A stretch of DNA of 64,000 nt, taken from NCBI RefSeq assembly GCF_029814175.1, contig NZ_CP122312.1:2108001-2172000 (forward strand), in the 5' to 3' direction. The DNA comes from Halospeciosus flavus. Lineage in GTDB: Archaea > Halobacteriota > Halobacteria > Halobacteriales > Halobacteriaceae. Under the pieces are notes generated by a model, which was not told the origin of the DNA, ran no database searches, and was given only the letters and a program-made list of their open reading frames with translations. A program made the position numbers and the translations under genes. Shown one piece after another: positions 22,975 through 32,830 of this stretch (positions are counted from its first letter, which is position 1; each line of letters starts with the position of its first letter).

Positions 22975-25332
22975 ATGACTGACGTACGGGACGCGACGGA
23001 CGCCCTCCTTGCGGACCGTCCCGACCTCGAAGACGATATCCGGACCGTTCTCGACGTCGACGCCAACCAAGAGACGTGGACCTTCGACGACGTTCCACTC
23101 GACTCTGGGTCGTTCGGCGAACTCGTTTCACGCGGCATCGCCGAGAAAGTCGACGGAGAGTATCGCCTCGCTAATCGTGACGCCGTGCGAGCGGCTCTCG
23201 AAGGCGAGGAGGTGCCGAGTTCGGGTTCACGGACGCCCTCGATCGATGTCTCTCTCGATCTTCCACCGCGTCGCGTAAGTCTGGCACTTGTCGGTGCCCT
23301 CGTCCTTGTCGCTACCTTCCGGCTCTTTGCGTATCAGTCGGTGTTCCGCGCCGAACACGTCGTCCTCCTCGGCAACGATCCCTACTACTACCGACACTTG
23401 CTCTTCCACTTTATCGAGCAGGGAACGGGTGTCTTCTCGCTCCCTGAGACAGTGCAGGTCGGCGAACCACTCATGCTCGCGACGTTGCTGGCCGCGACGA
23501 AGTTGCTGGGCGGGACGACGAGTGCGGCGAATCTCGTCCTCGCGTGGTATCCAGTCCTCACAGCGCTTGTGACGGCCGGTCTCGTCTACGTGCTCACGGT
23601 AAAGCTGACCGAAGACCGGCGTGTGGGTCTCGCAGCCGTCGTATTGCTGGCTGTGACACCGGTTCATGCCTATCGGACAGCAATTGGCTTCGCTGATCAC
23701 CACGCCTTCGACTACCTCTGGCTTGCCCTCACAGCGGTCGCAGCAGTCACTCTCCTCAAGCGAACATCGACAGCTACCTTTGAGGTCACCTCACTTCGAA
23801 ACCCAACAACCCTGGCGTGGACTGCCGTGCTTGGTGTCGGTGTCGCCGCCCAAGTCCTCGCGTGGAACGCTGGCCCAATCCTGTTACTCCCGCTGGCCGT
23901 CTACGGCGTTATCCGCACAGCTGCAGCTGTCAACGCCGGCAACTCTCCACTTACTGACCTCCCTCTCGTCATCGGCATTGGGCTCGGTGCTCTTCTCGCA
24001 TTCGTTGTACACTTCGGTCTCGGCTGGCAGCGTCTCTATATCGTTGTGACGCCATTGCTTCTCGTCGCCGGACTAGGTGCGGTCATTGTGGTTGGAGAGG
24101 GGGCACGACGCCGAGAACTCTCTGGAGCACTCACACTTGGGGGTCTCGTCGCTACTGGTAGCCTCATCTTCGCAGTTGCGTACGTCGCTCTGCCTGACTT
24201 TGCTGCCCAATTCACGCAGGAAGTGGTCAGGCTGTTCGTCGGCGGTACGAGTGAGAATATCGCCGAAACGGCCTCACTATTCAGTCCTCGGTATGGGACA
24301 ATTGCCGGCCCCTTCTTCTTCTTCGGGCTGAGTCTTTTCTTCGCGCTGCCGTATTTCGTGTGGAGCCTATATCTTGGCTGGACGGAAAATCGGCCGGCCT
24401 GGTTACTCATTGGCAGTTACAGTAGCGTGCTCTTTGTCCTCGCACTCCTCCAAGTCCGCTTTGCAGGACAACTCGCACTCTTTACCGCCGTATTTGGTGG
24501 ACTTGCCGTCGTCCACCTTCTCGCAGTGACCGGCGCCGCAAAGCGTCCAGCAGTACTTTCCGAAGTTGAGACAACTCATCCGTGGCGGACAGCGACGAGG
24601 GATGAACCAGCCTTTGCTCTCCCCGACCGACAGACCATCATTGCTGTCAGCCTTATCTTCCTCCTCATCGGCGGTCTCGGCGCCGTGATGACACCGCTCC
24701 GGACGAATCTCTTGACGGTAAGCGATGAGAGCTATAACGCGGCGGCGTACATGGAAGACTACTCCGAGGCCGAAGGATGGCAATATCCCCAAAATTACGT
24801 CTTCAGTGAGTGGGGCCAGAATCGGATGTACAACGCGATTGTGAATGGGGAGTCGCTGAGTTACGGATATGCCCAGCAAAATTATGAAGACTTCCTCACG
24901 TCGACGAATTCATCGATATGGTACCAAAGATTACATGATCGGACTGGCTTCGTCGTCATCAACCAGTATGACGGGTTCGAAAATTCGTCCCAAGAGACCG
25001 TGTATAAACGACTCCAGAATTGGGGGAATGAAACGGGTCACTACCAGGCAGTCTGGGCGAGCGATGACGGCTCAAAGAAGGTCTTTACGCTGGTCCCAGG
25101 CGCGAGAGTGATTGGATCCAGCAATCAGAACGCCACATTCACGATTACGGAAACTGTCGACATTAGAGGACGCCAGTTCACATACGAACGACAGGTGAGG
25201 GCGAATGCATCTGGCGGCTATGAGGTTCGAGTCCCCTATTCTGGAACGTACTCGTTTAATGGTACTACTGTCAATGTCTCTGAGACAGCGGTCAACACTG
25301 GACAGACAATTTCAGTGAGATCGAATACATGA
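22975..25332 (+). CDS. AglB/STT3-like oligosaccharyltransferase paralogue
   Basis: A 785-aa membrane protein starting MTDVRDATDALL, with a cytoplasmic N-terminus of about 95 residues, then 12-13 membrane segments and an extracellular C-terminal domain. The first loop has the acidic site LGNDPYYYRH, and the second has GFADHHAFDY, as in STT3-type enzymes that move a lipid-linked glycan to asparagine. Where WWDxG is expected there is F610-S-E-W-G614 (FSEWGQNRMYN), so the hallmark motif is altered. It may be a specialised paralogue or use another acceptor. It neighbours VanZ, DUF4330 and glycan genes. Confidence 0.75.
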   Translation: MTDVRDATDALLADRPDLEDDIRTVLDVDANQETWTFDDVPLDSGSFGELVSRGIAEKVDGEYRLANRDAVRAALEGEEVPSSGSRTPSIDVSLDLPPRRVSLALVGALVLVATFRLFAYQSVFRAEHVVLLGNDPYYYRHLLFHFIEQGTGVFSLPETVQVGEPLMLATLLAATKLLGGTTSAANLVLAWYPVLTALVTAGLVYVLTVKLTEDRRVGLAAVVLLAVTPVHAYRTAIGFADHHAFDYLWLALTAVAAVTLLKRTSTATFEVTSLRNPTTLAWTAVLGVGVAAQVLAWNAGPILLLPLAVYGVIRTAAAVNAGNSPLTDLPLVIGIGLGALLAFVVHFGLGWQRLYIVVTPLLLVAGLGAVIVVGEGARRRELSGALTLGGLVATGSLIFAVAYVALPDFAAQFTQEVVRLFVGGTSENIAETASLFSPRYGTIAGPFFFFGLSLFFALPYFVWSLYLGWTENRPAWLLIGSYSSVLFVLALLQVRFAGQLALFTAVFGGLAVVHLLAVTGAAKRPAVLSEVETTHPWRTATRDEPAFALPDRQTIIAVSLIFLLIGGLGAVMTPLRTNLLTVSDESYNAAAYMEDYSEAEGWQYPQNYVFSEWGQNRMYNAIVNGESLSYGYAQQNYEDFLTSTNSSIWYQRLHDRTGFVVINQYDGFENSSQETVYKRLQNWGNETGHYQAVWASDDGSKKVFTLVPGARVIGSSNQNATFTITETVDIRGRQFTYERQVRANASGGYEVRVPYSGTYSFNGTTVNVSETAVNTGQTISVRSNT

Positions 25333-25770
25333 TCAGCGGTCACTCTCGTCGCTGTTGCTTTCAGGAGGTTCTGGTGGTTCGAAAGCTGCCAGAAGAAGCT
25401 GTCCAGGTCGAGTTTCGAGCGCACGCTCGCTAAGGGTCGCGAGTCGATCGACGCCGCGGCGGAGCGTCGACGTCTGCCAGTACGGATAGGTAGTCTCGAC
25501 GAGCCGGTCGAGGAGTTCGATGAACGGACCGATAGTGTATGTCTCCCGGAGATCGATAACTACGACCTCAGGATCGGGCTCCTTCGTTAGCCAGCGGTAG
25601 AGGAATGAATTCTGGACGACCGTCTCCAAGTGGTCGATCCACGCCGTGAGACGGGAATCGTCGCGGAACGGACTTCGGAGAAGGGCGACTACTCGGGAGC
25701 TGTTGAGCACGCGATTAAGGAGAGCATCCTGCGTCTCTCGCTCGTCGGTCGTCGTCTCATTCATCGTCAC
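25333..25770 (-). CDS. Conserved haloarchaeal protein linked to DUF4330
   Basis: A 145-aa soluble, charged protein (SPFRDDSRLTAWIDHLETVV, DPEVVVIDLRETYTIGPFIE). It starts inside the stop of the DUF4330 gene, so the two are co-translated. It converges on the aglB-like gene with no gap. The function is unknown; the pairing suggests it works with the DUF4330 protein at the membrane. Confidence 0.7.
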   Translation of the reverse strand: MTMNETTTDERETQDALLNRVLNSSRVVALLRSPFRDDSRLTAWIDHLETVVQNSFLYRWLTKEPDPEVVVIDLRETYTIGPFIELLDRLVETTYPYWQTSTLRRGVDRLATLSERALETRPGQLLLAAFEPPEPPESNSDESDR

Positions 25771-26867
25771 AGCGAAACGACCGTCGCACGGATAGTCACG
25801 TCGCCGAAGGCAAGAATGACTGTTGAACCCTGCCGGAGCGGTCGACCCTTGAACGTGAGACCGGTCGTCGTCTGGCGGACCGACAGCTCGGCCGTCAGCA
25901 TGACGTCCTGCTTGACCGGGTGTTTGCGCTGATAGATGTGGCCGTCGTCGCTCGTGAGGACGACCGTGGCCGGTTCGCGCTCAACGCCGAGGATCCGCGC
26001 AACTGTCTCGCCACGGATGGATTTGGCGACCATTCCCACCTCAACATTGTCGGCGTACTCGGGCATCACGCCCTCCATCCGCAGTGTGACGGTCTGCGTG
26101 GTGGGGGTGCCCCGCAGCTGTGCCGCGCCAACGCGGCGGACCGTTCCTTCGACTGCGTCAGTGTCTGTGTAGATCGAGAGAGACGTCCCTTCGCGAACGA
26201 TCGTGTTCCCGAAGTGCGGGAGTCCCTCGTAGTTCAGCGTTCGAAGCGACAGCCCGAGGTAGACAAGTCGCTTCTCGGGATTCTGTGTCCCGTAAATCGA
26301 GACGTCCTGTACGGTCGCGACAGTCCGGCCTCCCGAGCGGATCCGTTCTCCGGCGTTCAGATCAGCAGCTTCCTCTGCAGACATCATTGTACGCAGGACA
26401 ATCGGAGTGTTGCCGGTCTGGAGTTGGTTCGAGCCGCCGACGTCACGAATGGTCCCCTGGACTTGGTAAGTGTCCGTCTGGATGGCCAGCACTCTGCCAA
26501 GTCTGGGTGGAGCGCCGCTGTAGGAGAGAGTATCCTCCGTGACCGGTCCTTGGAGTGTTGCACGGAGGACGACGGCCGTTGCGTCATCTCGCGGCGAGAC
26601 GTAGACGTCGGTAATCGTGAGCTGCGTATTCGTGGAGGGAGAGTACGTGTCGCCCTCATCGATTGCGGTCGCGATGTAGTCTGGTTGCGTCCCGAGGTCA
26701 ACTGTGACGTTTGTGGTACCGAGATTCGGTTCGTCAGGTTGGGTGGAATCGGGCTGGAGGACAAATGCGGCACCGGCCGCGACGACAGCGAGGGCGAAAA
26801 GGACGACAAGTGCGTCGACGACGTTGACGACGCCGAAGAGATTGCCTTCGTCGTCGATTAGATTCAT
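25767..26867 (-). CDS. DUF4330 membrane-anchored protein
   Basis: A 366-aa protein opening with MNLIDDEGNLFGVVNVVDAL and a single membrane segment (residues 17-38), the signature of DUF4330. A long extracellular beta-rich region follows (repeating LR.RVLAIQT/..GTIRDVG and AGERIRSGGRTVATVQDVS-like units). DUF4330 genes are frequent in haloarchaeal exopolysaccharide and S-layer glycan clusters, where the protein is thought to help export or assembly; the actual role is unknown. Confidence 0.8.
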   Translation of the reverse strand: MNLIDDEGNLFGVVNVVDALVVLFALAVVAAGAAFVLQPDSTQPDEPNLGTTNVTVDLGTQPDYIATAIDEGDTYSPSTNTQLTITDVYVSPRDDATAVVLRATLQGPVTEDTLSYSGAPPRLGRVLAIQTDTYQVQGTIRDVGGSNQLQTGNTPIVLRTMMSAEEAADLNAGERIRSGGRTVATVQDVSIYGTQNPEKRLVYLGLSLRTLNYEGLPHFGNTIVREGTSLSIYTDTDAVEGTVRRVGAAQLRGTPTTQTVTLRMEGVMPEYADNVEVGMVAKSIRGETVARILGVEREPATVVLTSDDGHIYQRKHPVKQDVMLTAELSVRQTTTGLTFKGRPLRQGSTVILAFGDVTIRATVVSL

Positions 26868-26987
26868 AGGGTAATCACTCCCGGATGCATTGCTTATAGT
26901 GGCTGACAGCGGAGACTAAACCCTTCCGAATTCAACCTATACTATCTGAATATAGACAAGTGTGGTATATATTGATTTCCATTCGTC

Positions 26988-28190
26988 TTTAGTTACTCGA
27001 CTTCGCACTATCTGCTGTTGGAGCGCGTAGAACGTACGTGAACCGTTGATGCTGCCAATCACGTCGTTTCTATCATGTACTGAGCCAATCGACCAGTTCG
27101 AGTGTTTCTCAGCAAGGCAGAAACACTACAACAAGACCGTTCAGGGCATCTCGAACATCGTTCCCCGGCCAAGAGCGAACGTGCCCTGAACAAGTTTCTC
27201 ACCGAGTACAACCGGGACGAAGACCAGCTCAACAAAGAACGACTTGAGCTACTCCAGCAGACCGATGAGACGCGGTGGTCCAGTGAAGGTGTCGTCATCA
27301 ACGACACCTTCACGCACAAAACCTGCGAAAAATCCTCATGCAGAGAAATTCTACGATTACGGTCTTCACAGCTATATCTGGGGACAGAACCTCATCTACG
27401 CACTCTATGCTGACGGGAAGGCCACCTTCTTGGCTTCCGTCTCTACGAGAAAAACGACAAGCGGCGTGTCGAACTCGGCATCGATCTCGTTGACGAACTT
27501 ATCGAGATAGGTGTCCCCGCGGACACCTATCTCTTCGACATGCTCTACTGTTCGGAGGAGTTCGTCACTCATCTCGAAGGCTACGGGAAAGAGTGGGCGT
27601 CTGCGGTCAAGAGCAACGCGTACGTCACCTACGGTGGCGGACGGATCCGTGTCGATGCGCTCCGCCAGCGCATCAACACAGTCCCGCGCACGATCAACGA
27701 CGAGATCTACCATATCTGGACACAGAAGAGTGAAGTCGGCCGTCTTGGTGAAGTAAAACTGCTAATCACCGAGAAGGTATCGGATGAGGAACCGAGCGTG
27801 AAGTACATCGTTTCGAACAAGATCGACGCACCAGCGAACCATCTCATCGAGTTGTACGCGATGAGATGGCGCGTGGAGACGTTCTTCAGAAACACCAAGC
27901 ATGACCTTGATTTTGGAGACTGCGAGTTACGGCATGCCGCAGGTGCCAGTTGGCACCGGCACCTGCTAATGCTGGCCTACAGTCTCTTCAAGTTCGGTGC
28001 TGCATACAGCTCTCTTGGTAACACCTCACACACGCAAGCTCGCTGCGCAACGACGTCAAGCGATCCTTCCGCGAAAGCATTCAAAATTTTCTCACCTGGG
28101 CACTCAACAGCCCCAACCGCAGCATCGACGAGCTAATGCACCAGATCGACGGCATATTCGTCTAGCGTACGAAGTCAAGTAATTTAGTAG
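26988..28190 (+). mobile_element. Broken IS701-like insertion sequence
   Basis: About 1.2 kb bounded by imperfect terminal inverted repeats: ending GACTTCG at the left (26988-27005) and starting CGAAGTCAAGTAA at the right (28170-28187). The transposase frame inside is disrupted. It separates the DUF4330 pair from the sulfatase. Confidence 0.6.
27100..28165 (+). pseudogene. Frameshifted DDE transposase (IS701-like)
   Basis: Protein similarity moves between frames: one frame to about 27330 (GVVINDTFTHK), a second to about 27425 (YIWGQNLIYALYADGKA), back to the first through WRVETFFRNTKHDLDFGD, then another shift near 28015-28030 for the C-terminus (LTWALNSPNRSIDELMHQID, stop 28163-28165). At least three indels make it inactive. 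The RW-x-VE-x-FF-x-x-x-K segment is typical of DDE transposases of IS4/IS701 type. Confidence 0.75.
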
Positions 28191-28434
28191 ACTGTGAACT
28201 TCCGCTGGCACCTGTCCCGCATAAGCCCACGTTCCGTCCTCGTCGCGGCTAATAAGAGGCTGTCGTTCGTCCCCGCTACCACACGACCGTCGACGGTAGT
28301 CCATACGAGAATGACCTCAGTTCCGTCTTCGAGTTCGGCGTCCATATCCCGGTAGCGGTTCGCCCAGATCATACAGGGGACTTCGACGTGGTCGTCATCA
28401 ATCACGATTTCCTCATCGTCGGATTCGGTGTTGT
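28190..28434 (-). pseudogene. Fragment resembling exonuclease VII large subunit OB domain
   Basis: On the minus strand, VEVPCMIWANRYRDMDAELE followed by DGTEVILVW resembles the N-terminal OB-fold of haloarchaeal XseA (exodeoxyribonuclease VII large subunit), but the usual continuation is absent and the frame runs into unrelated sequence ending next to the IS. Probably a relic cut by the insertion. The identification is from memory of the family. Confidence 0.4.
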
Positions 28435-28577
28435 TACTCCTCCGCGTCGTCGACGAGTGCTTTGAGATCAGCGTAGCGGTTAGTCTAGTCGACGATCCCG
28501 TCTTTCGTGTAGCCCTGTTCGCGGGCCCGTTCGAAGAGGTCTCGAAGCTCGTCGGGGTCGACGTCGCGAAGCTCCAT
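28434..28577 (-). pseudogene. Small gene interrupted by a TAG codon
   Basis: MELRDVDPDELRDLFERARE... reads 30 codons to a TAG (plus-strand 28485-28487), then continues in frame as TNRYADLKALVDDAEE to a second stop. Composition stays protein-like on both sides, so a single nonsense change in a 46-codon gene is likely. A 32-codon frame ending two bases upstream (28579-28677, MVTRAVTIEDIDDLYLTWNS) may be part of the same decayed unit. Confidence 0.4.
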
Positions 28578-28879
28578 CTCAGAGGACGTGGTGGTAGAGG
28601 GCGAAACCGGTGATATGGCTGTTCCACGTCAAGTACAGATCATCGATGTCTTCGATGGTGACTGCCCGTGTGACCATATGTGCGGGGTGGGTATACACCG
28701 TTGAGCCCCGGTCCATGGTGGTGCGATACCTGGAAGGTCGGTATATGCTTTCTAGCTACCTTGCTTCTGCTCTTCTATGTTTCTTCTTGCCAGAAATCTA
28801 TGAGTATCTCTGCTAACCACTATGAAGGCCCCCGGTATGGCGACATCAAGGTCGCCTTCACAATGGGACCGCTACACTG

Positions 28880-30352
28880 TCACATATACCCGAGATTCTC
28901 AAGGTGGTTCTGTAACTCGTCCGTGACCTCAAAACCGCTCTCTCTCTCCCGGAATTCGCGGTGGATCGTATGCGGGTCTCCAACGGTCTCCGCAAGAAAT
29001 TCTCGGTCACCCTTTGTAACCCCGCCCTCCAGTCGTTCGTGTGTCTCAAGATCAAACGCTTCGGCGGTGCCAGCCGAGTCGAAGCGGACGAACCGGTCCT
29101 CGTGGAACAGGGCGACCTGATACTGTCTATACTTGTCGACACTCACGTTCTCGTACTCGTCCCACGGCTCGATTGACAACTGTGTATCCCAGCCGAAGTA
29201 CTCGGTGATGACGGTGTCGCGCGGATTGATGCGACAGATGTCCCCTTGGGCTAGGCTGGTGAAAAATGTATACAGCTGCCGCAGTGATACCGGGGATTCA
29301 ACACGTCCTGCAGGGAGGTCAGGATGTGAGACGATCAGCGGGACATGCGCAAGATCGCGGTCGATTTCTGATTGGTGTCCCCAGATACCGCGCTCGCCGA
29401 AGAGGTCGCCATGGTCGGACGCGACGACGATTACCGGATCAGGACCCTCTGACTGTGCTTCCACGTTTTGCAGAAACTCACCGATCCGGTCGTCAAGGTA
29501 CCGAACCTCTGCGTCGTACAACGCCCTAAGAATTTCCCGGTCACGCTCCCCGATAGTCACATTGCCAGCGGTGGCTCCCACGAAGCTCTTTGACAATGCC
29601 TTCTCCAACCTATCAACACCGACATCCTCGTCAAGGTAGGTGTGGACGTACTCGGCCGGTGGCCGGTAGGGTGCGTGCGGTTCGATGAAATTTGCGAATA
29701 GGAACCGTGGTCCGACGCCGCTGTCGAGGAACTCTCTGGAGCGAGTCAGTACCTCGTCAGCCCCGTCGTCAGTCCACTCGCCACGGCGGTTGCGAATCTT
29801 TGTCCGGAAGTACGCGACGCCATTCATAAATGCCCGGTAGCTCCGCTGTCTCATAGCCAACGAAGTAAAATCAGTAGCCTTCTCCAACAGCGAATCGTAC
29901 TTCCCGCTCTGAGTACGACTCTTGACCGTCTGCGTGACCGACTCGTCAGGATACGGTAACCGTTCATCAAAGTTGTTGACAACGTGATGGACATCGAACG
30001 CGTCGGAGAGACCAAAATCACCCGACAACAGGTGTGGAGAGACGCACCCTGTCCGGTAGCCGTTTTCTCCGAGATACTCAACCAAGGGGTTACCGTTCAA
30101 GCGCTGTTCCCAGTCAACGGCACCGTGCTCCGAGGGTAGCTCACCAGTGAATACGGACGCGTACGCTGGGAGACTCCAGATCGAGTTACTATACGCTCGT
30201 TCGTACACGAGTCCATCGGAAGCGAGGGAATCAAGGACGGGGGTCGTGTCGCGAGATGCACCCAAACAGCCGAAACTATCGGCTCTGGCTGTGTCGAACA
30301 GGAGGAAGATAATATCTCTCTGTTTCATCTTGGCGTACATAGATTGAGCCAC
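28880..30352 (-). CDS. Sulfatase / alkaline-phosphatase superfamily enzyme
   Basis: A protein of about 490 aa; a start at MKQRDIIF, eight codons in, is also possible. Landmarks of the sulfatase fold are present: FDTARADSFG (metal aspartate and catalytic-residue region), TPVLDSLASDGLVYERAYS, SLPAYASVFTGELPSEHG, and IVVASDHGDLFGERGIWGHQ (second metal site). The catalytic position after S-x-P lacks the Cys/Ser-x-Pro-x-Arg formylglycine consensus, so it may be a phospho- or sulfotransferase-like member rather than a true sulfatase. Sulfatase-like proteins are common in haloarchaeal surface-glycan loci. Confidence 0.8.
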   Translation of the reverse strand: MAQSMYAKMKQRDIIFLLFDTARADSFGCLGASRDTTPVLDSLASDGLVYERAYSNSIWSLPAYASVFTGELPSEHGAVDWEQRLNGNPLVEYLGENGYRTGCVSPHLLSGDFGLSDAFDVHHVVNNFDERLPYPDESVTQTVKSRTQSGKYDSLLEKATDFTSLAMRQRSYRAFMNGVAYFRTKIRNRRGEWTDDGADEVLTRSREFLDSGVGPRFLFANFIEPHAPYRPPAEYVHTYLDEDVGVDRLEKALSKSFVGATAGNVTIGERDREILRALYDAEVRYLDDRIGEFLQNVEAQSEGPDPVIVVASDHGDLFGERGIWGHQSEIDRDLAHVPLIVSHPDLPAGRVESPVSLRQLYTFFTSLAQGDICRINPRDTVITEYFGWDTQLSIEPWDEYENVSVDKYRQYQVALFHEDRFVRFDSAGTAEAFDLETHERLEGGVTKGDREFLAETVGDPHTIHREFRERESGFEVTDELQNHLENLGYM

Positions 30353-30499
30353 AAGAAATGTATTGTGACTTTTCCGAGCTAGCGGAACTCACCACCTCAA
30401 AGCCCAGGACATGGCGTCGAGATTCGGGATAGGATATCAGCATTCGATGACTCCATCGAACGTGTGTCGACCCGCTCCCGAGTACCCGATGGAACACGA

Positions 30500-31669
30500 T
30501 TAATTCTGGCCACGTCTCTCCGACACCGTGCGGAAGAACTCCCGCATCTGCTGTTCCCACCGCTCCAGTGTAAAGTAGTCGACTACTCGTCGCCTCGCAT
30601 TCTCCCCCAGTCGCCCTCGCAAAACTGGATCTTCGACTAGCTTCTCGACCGCGGGGGCAAGAGCCTCCGCCGTGGGTTTGACCTTGAACCCTCCGTCAAC
30701 CTCATCTTGGTAGATAATCTCCTTGAGCCCGCCAACGTCAGTGACTACGACCGGCCGACCGCACGCCATTGCCTCAAGACACGATAACGAGGTCCCCTCA
30801 GAGTGATACGTCGGAATCGAGACGATGTCGGCAGCGGCGTAATAGCGAGGCATCTCCTCGTGGGGAACGTGTCCAAGAAACTCCACCGCGTTGGCCAGAT
30901 TGTTACGTTCGATCTGGCTGCGAACTAGTGACGCGTCAGTAATATTTTCGGCACCTAGGAACCAGAGTGACACGTCATGCCCCTTTGACCGTAGTTTGGC
31001 TAGTGTGTCGACAATCAAGTGTGCCCCCCTCGCAAGTCGGAGCGTCCGCGGGAAGAGTACTACTGTCTCCTCCATTGTTGAGTTGGTCGGGCTGTTGATC
31101 GGATCAACGTCCGGTGAGAATACTGTCGTATCAACCCCATTTGGTATAGGAAAGACATTGTTCCGTGCGGTCGGATGCTCGGACTGGACGTAGGTCAGAA
31201 ACGCGTTGTCAGTGCACCGAACGAGCGACTTCTTCGAGAGGAGACGGCCCAAAAAATACCGCTTCACCCTAGTTGTGAGGTTTCTAGAGGATGGTACGTC
31301 CCACGTAATTCCCTGTTGATTTAATGCGTCTACCGGCCTCAAGTTCGGTATCGCGTACTCCGGCGAGTGGACGTAGACGATTTCGTCTTGGGAGACGACC
31401 CGCTGCCACTGAAGGTTGAATGAGAGGAGTTCCGCCGTTCCAGACCCAACGGTCGACAGATACTCAATCTCGATTCCGTCGTACTCGTCGTTCGGGTTCC
31501 CGGTGTCCTGCTGGTAGACAGTTACCTCGTGTCCTTCATCAAGCAGAATCTGACCTATTCGATACAGGTTCACTTCGGCTCCCCCGATCATATCACTCGC
31601 TTCGACACCGCTATACTGCGACGGATTTCCGAGAAACGTGTCCGTAACGAGAGCGAACTGTTCGGTCAT
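30500..31669 (-). CDS. Glycosyltransferase family 4
   Basis: A 389-aa GT-B enzyme. The N-terminal acceptor domain has the glycine-rich start GGAEVNLYRIGQILLDEGHEV. The C-terminal donor domain has FPRTLRLARGAHLIVDTLAK and the E-x7-E region PTYHSEGTSLSCLEAMACG followed by RPVVVTDVGG. It would add a sugar from a nucleotide donor to the growing lipid-linked glycan on the cytoplasmic face. Normal length, intact frame. Confidence 0.85.
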   Translation of the reverse strand: MTEQFALVTDTFLGNPSQYSGVEASDMIGGAEVNLYRIGQILLDEGHEVTVYQQDTGNPNDEYDGIEIEYLSTVGSGTAELLSFNLQWQRVVSQDEIVYVHSPEYAIPNLRPVDALNQQGITWDVPSSRNLTTRVKRYFLGRLLSKKSLVRCTDNAFLTYVQSEHPTARNNVFPIPNGVDTTVFSPDVDPINSPTNSTMEETVVLFPRTLRLARGAHLIVDTLAKLRSKGHDVSLWFLGAENITDASLVRSQIERNNLANAVEFLGHVPHEEMPRYYAAADIVSIPTYHSEGTSLSCLEAMACGRPVVVTDVGGLKEIIYQDEVDGGFKVKPTAEALAPAVEKLVEDPVLRGRLGENARRRVVDYFTLERWEQQMREFFRTVSERRGQN

Positions 31670-31714
31670 AATGGTTGAGCCTACCGTGCTGGAACCTAAG
31701 TATTTGGTTCTGTA

Positions 31715-32570
31715 GTTTCGCTAGACGCGAGGGCTACGACTGCGTTATATCGGTAGAAAGCGAAGAGACAGATTGGTTTGGTATCCGAAATCCGTCTCTT
31801 CACTCGTGTTACAGTGGCTAAGGCTAAATCAGTTGTCGCCAACCCGGACGAACCCACCGACCCTGAAGGGGGTGGCGGGTTACCGAGTGGGTGATGCTCA
31901 CACTCCATGCACTCCGGATCGAGCCGCGCAAATACTACCGCGTTGCGGTGGATTTGCTCAGCGAGATGCTCGGCGTCCTCAACGAGAGCCGCCTCACGCG
32001 GCTTCCGTCCTCCGCACGTGGTTTGCACGGATTCCTACCAGTTCGTGGTGTGCGTTTCTCGGCGCGTCAGACAAGTAACGCACTGGCACGCCGCCATCGA
32101 CTCAACCGGCTTCGACTGCGACCAGCCCAGCCGCCACTACCCCAACTGCACGCACTACCGCGTTTGGACGCTGAAAAATCGCTGTGCTCGTGGATGTCGA
32201 AACGCTGTACATCACCGACATCCACTCGACTACCTCGAAGAAATACGACTCGAAGATCGGTCCGCAGGTCGCCCGCTGGAACGCAGGCGATCTTCGAATC
32301 CTCGCTGCCGACCGAGGCTACGCGCGAAAGCTTCCGCGATGAACTCCGCGACAACGGCATCAGACCGCTAATCAAGCACAGGATCATGAACCCGCTCAAT
32401 CACACACAACGCCCGCATGGACCGTGATCGGTACAACCGTCGCTCGATGAACGAAACCATCTTCTCAAGCATCAAGCACACGCTCAGCACAGCCGTACGT
32501 GCGCGCGTTCCGTGAAATGCTGCTGAAAGCGACCGTCTATAACCTCCGCCGAAGCGTCCGATACCCGTGA
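31715..32570 (+). pseudogene. Decayed IS5-type transposase
   Basis: Similarity is spread across frames: LTLHALRIEPRKYYRVAVDL, then WHAAIDSTGFDCDQPSRHYP (a DDE aspartate region), then LRILAADRGYARKLPRDELR, then RYNRRSMNETIFSSIKHTLS and LLKATVYNLRRSVRYP before TGA 32568-32570. This order is that of haloarchaeal IS5-family (DDE) transposases. At least three frameshifts are needed to join them. Confidence 0.7.
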
Positions 32571-32830
32571 AATCAACCGCAGTGTACCGAGACTACAGAG
32601 TCCAACCTTGTATAGGGTAGTAATTATACTCTCCAGAAGATTCTCTGTAGTGGGGCAGTTTCTCATTAAAAAACGATGCTCTACGGCGGCACAGACGATC
32701 ACGATTTCGAAAACACGTGGTTTCGTAACGCTACGTGCGCAACACTTACCGAATCAGTTGACCGTCTCGGAAACCTGGCACTTGTTACGAAGCAAGAGCG
32801 GGCAATAGTATAATCCAAGGTTTTAATCAA

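Noticed and set aside
25920..26861. 313-aa plus-strand frame
   Set aside because: Antisense to the DUF4330 gene, which has a clear family signature.
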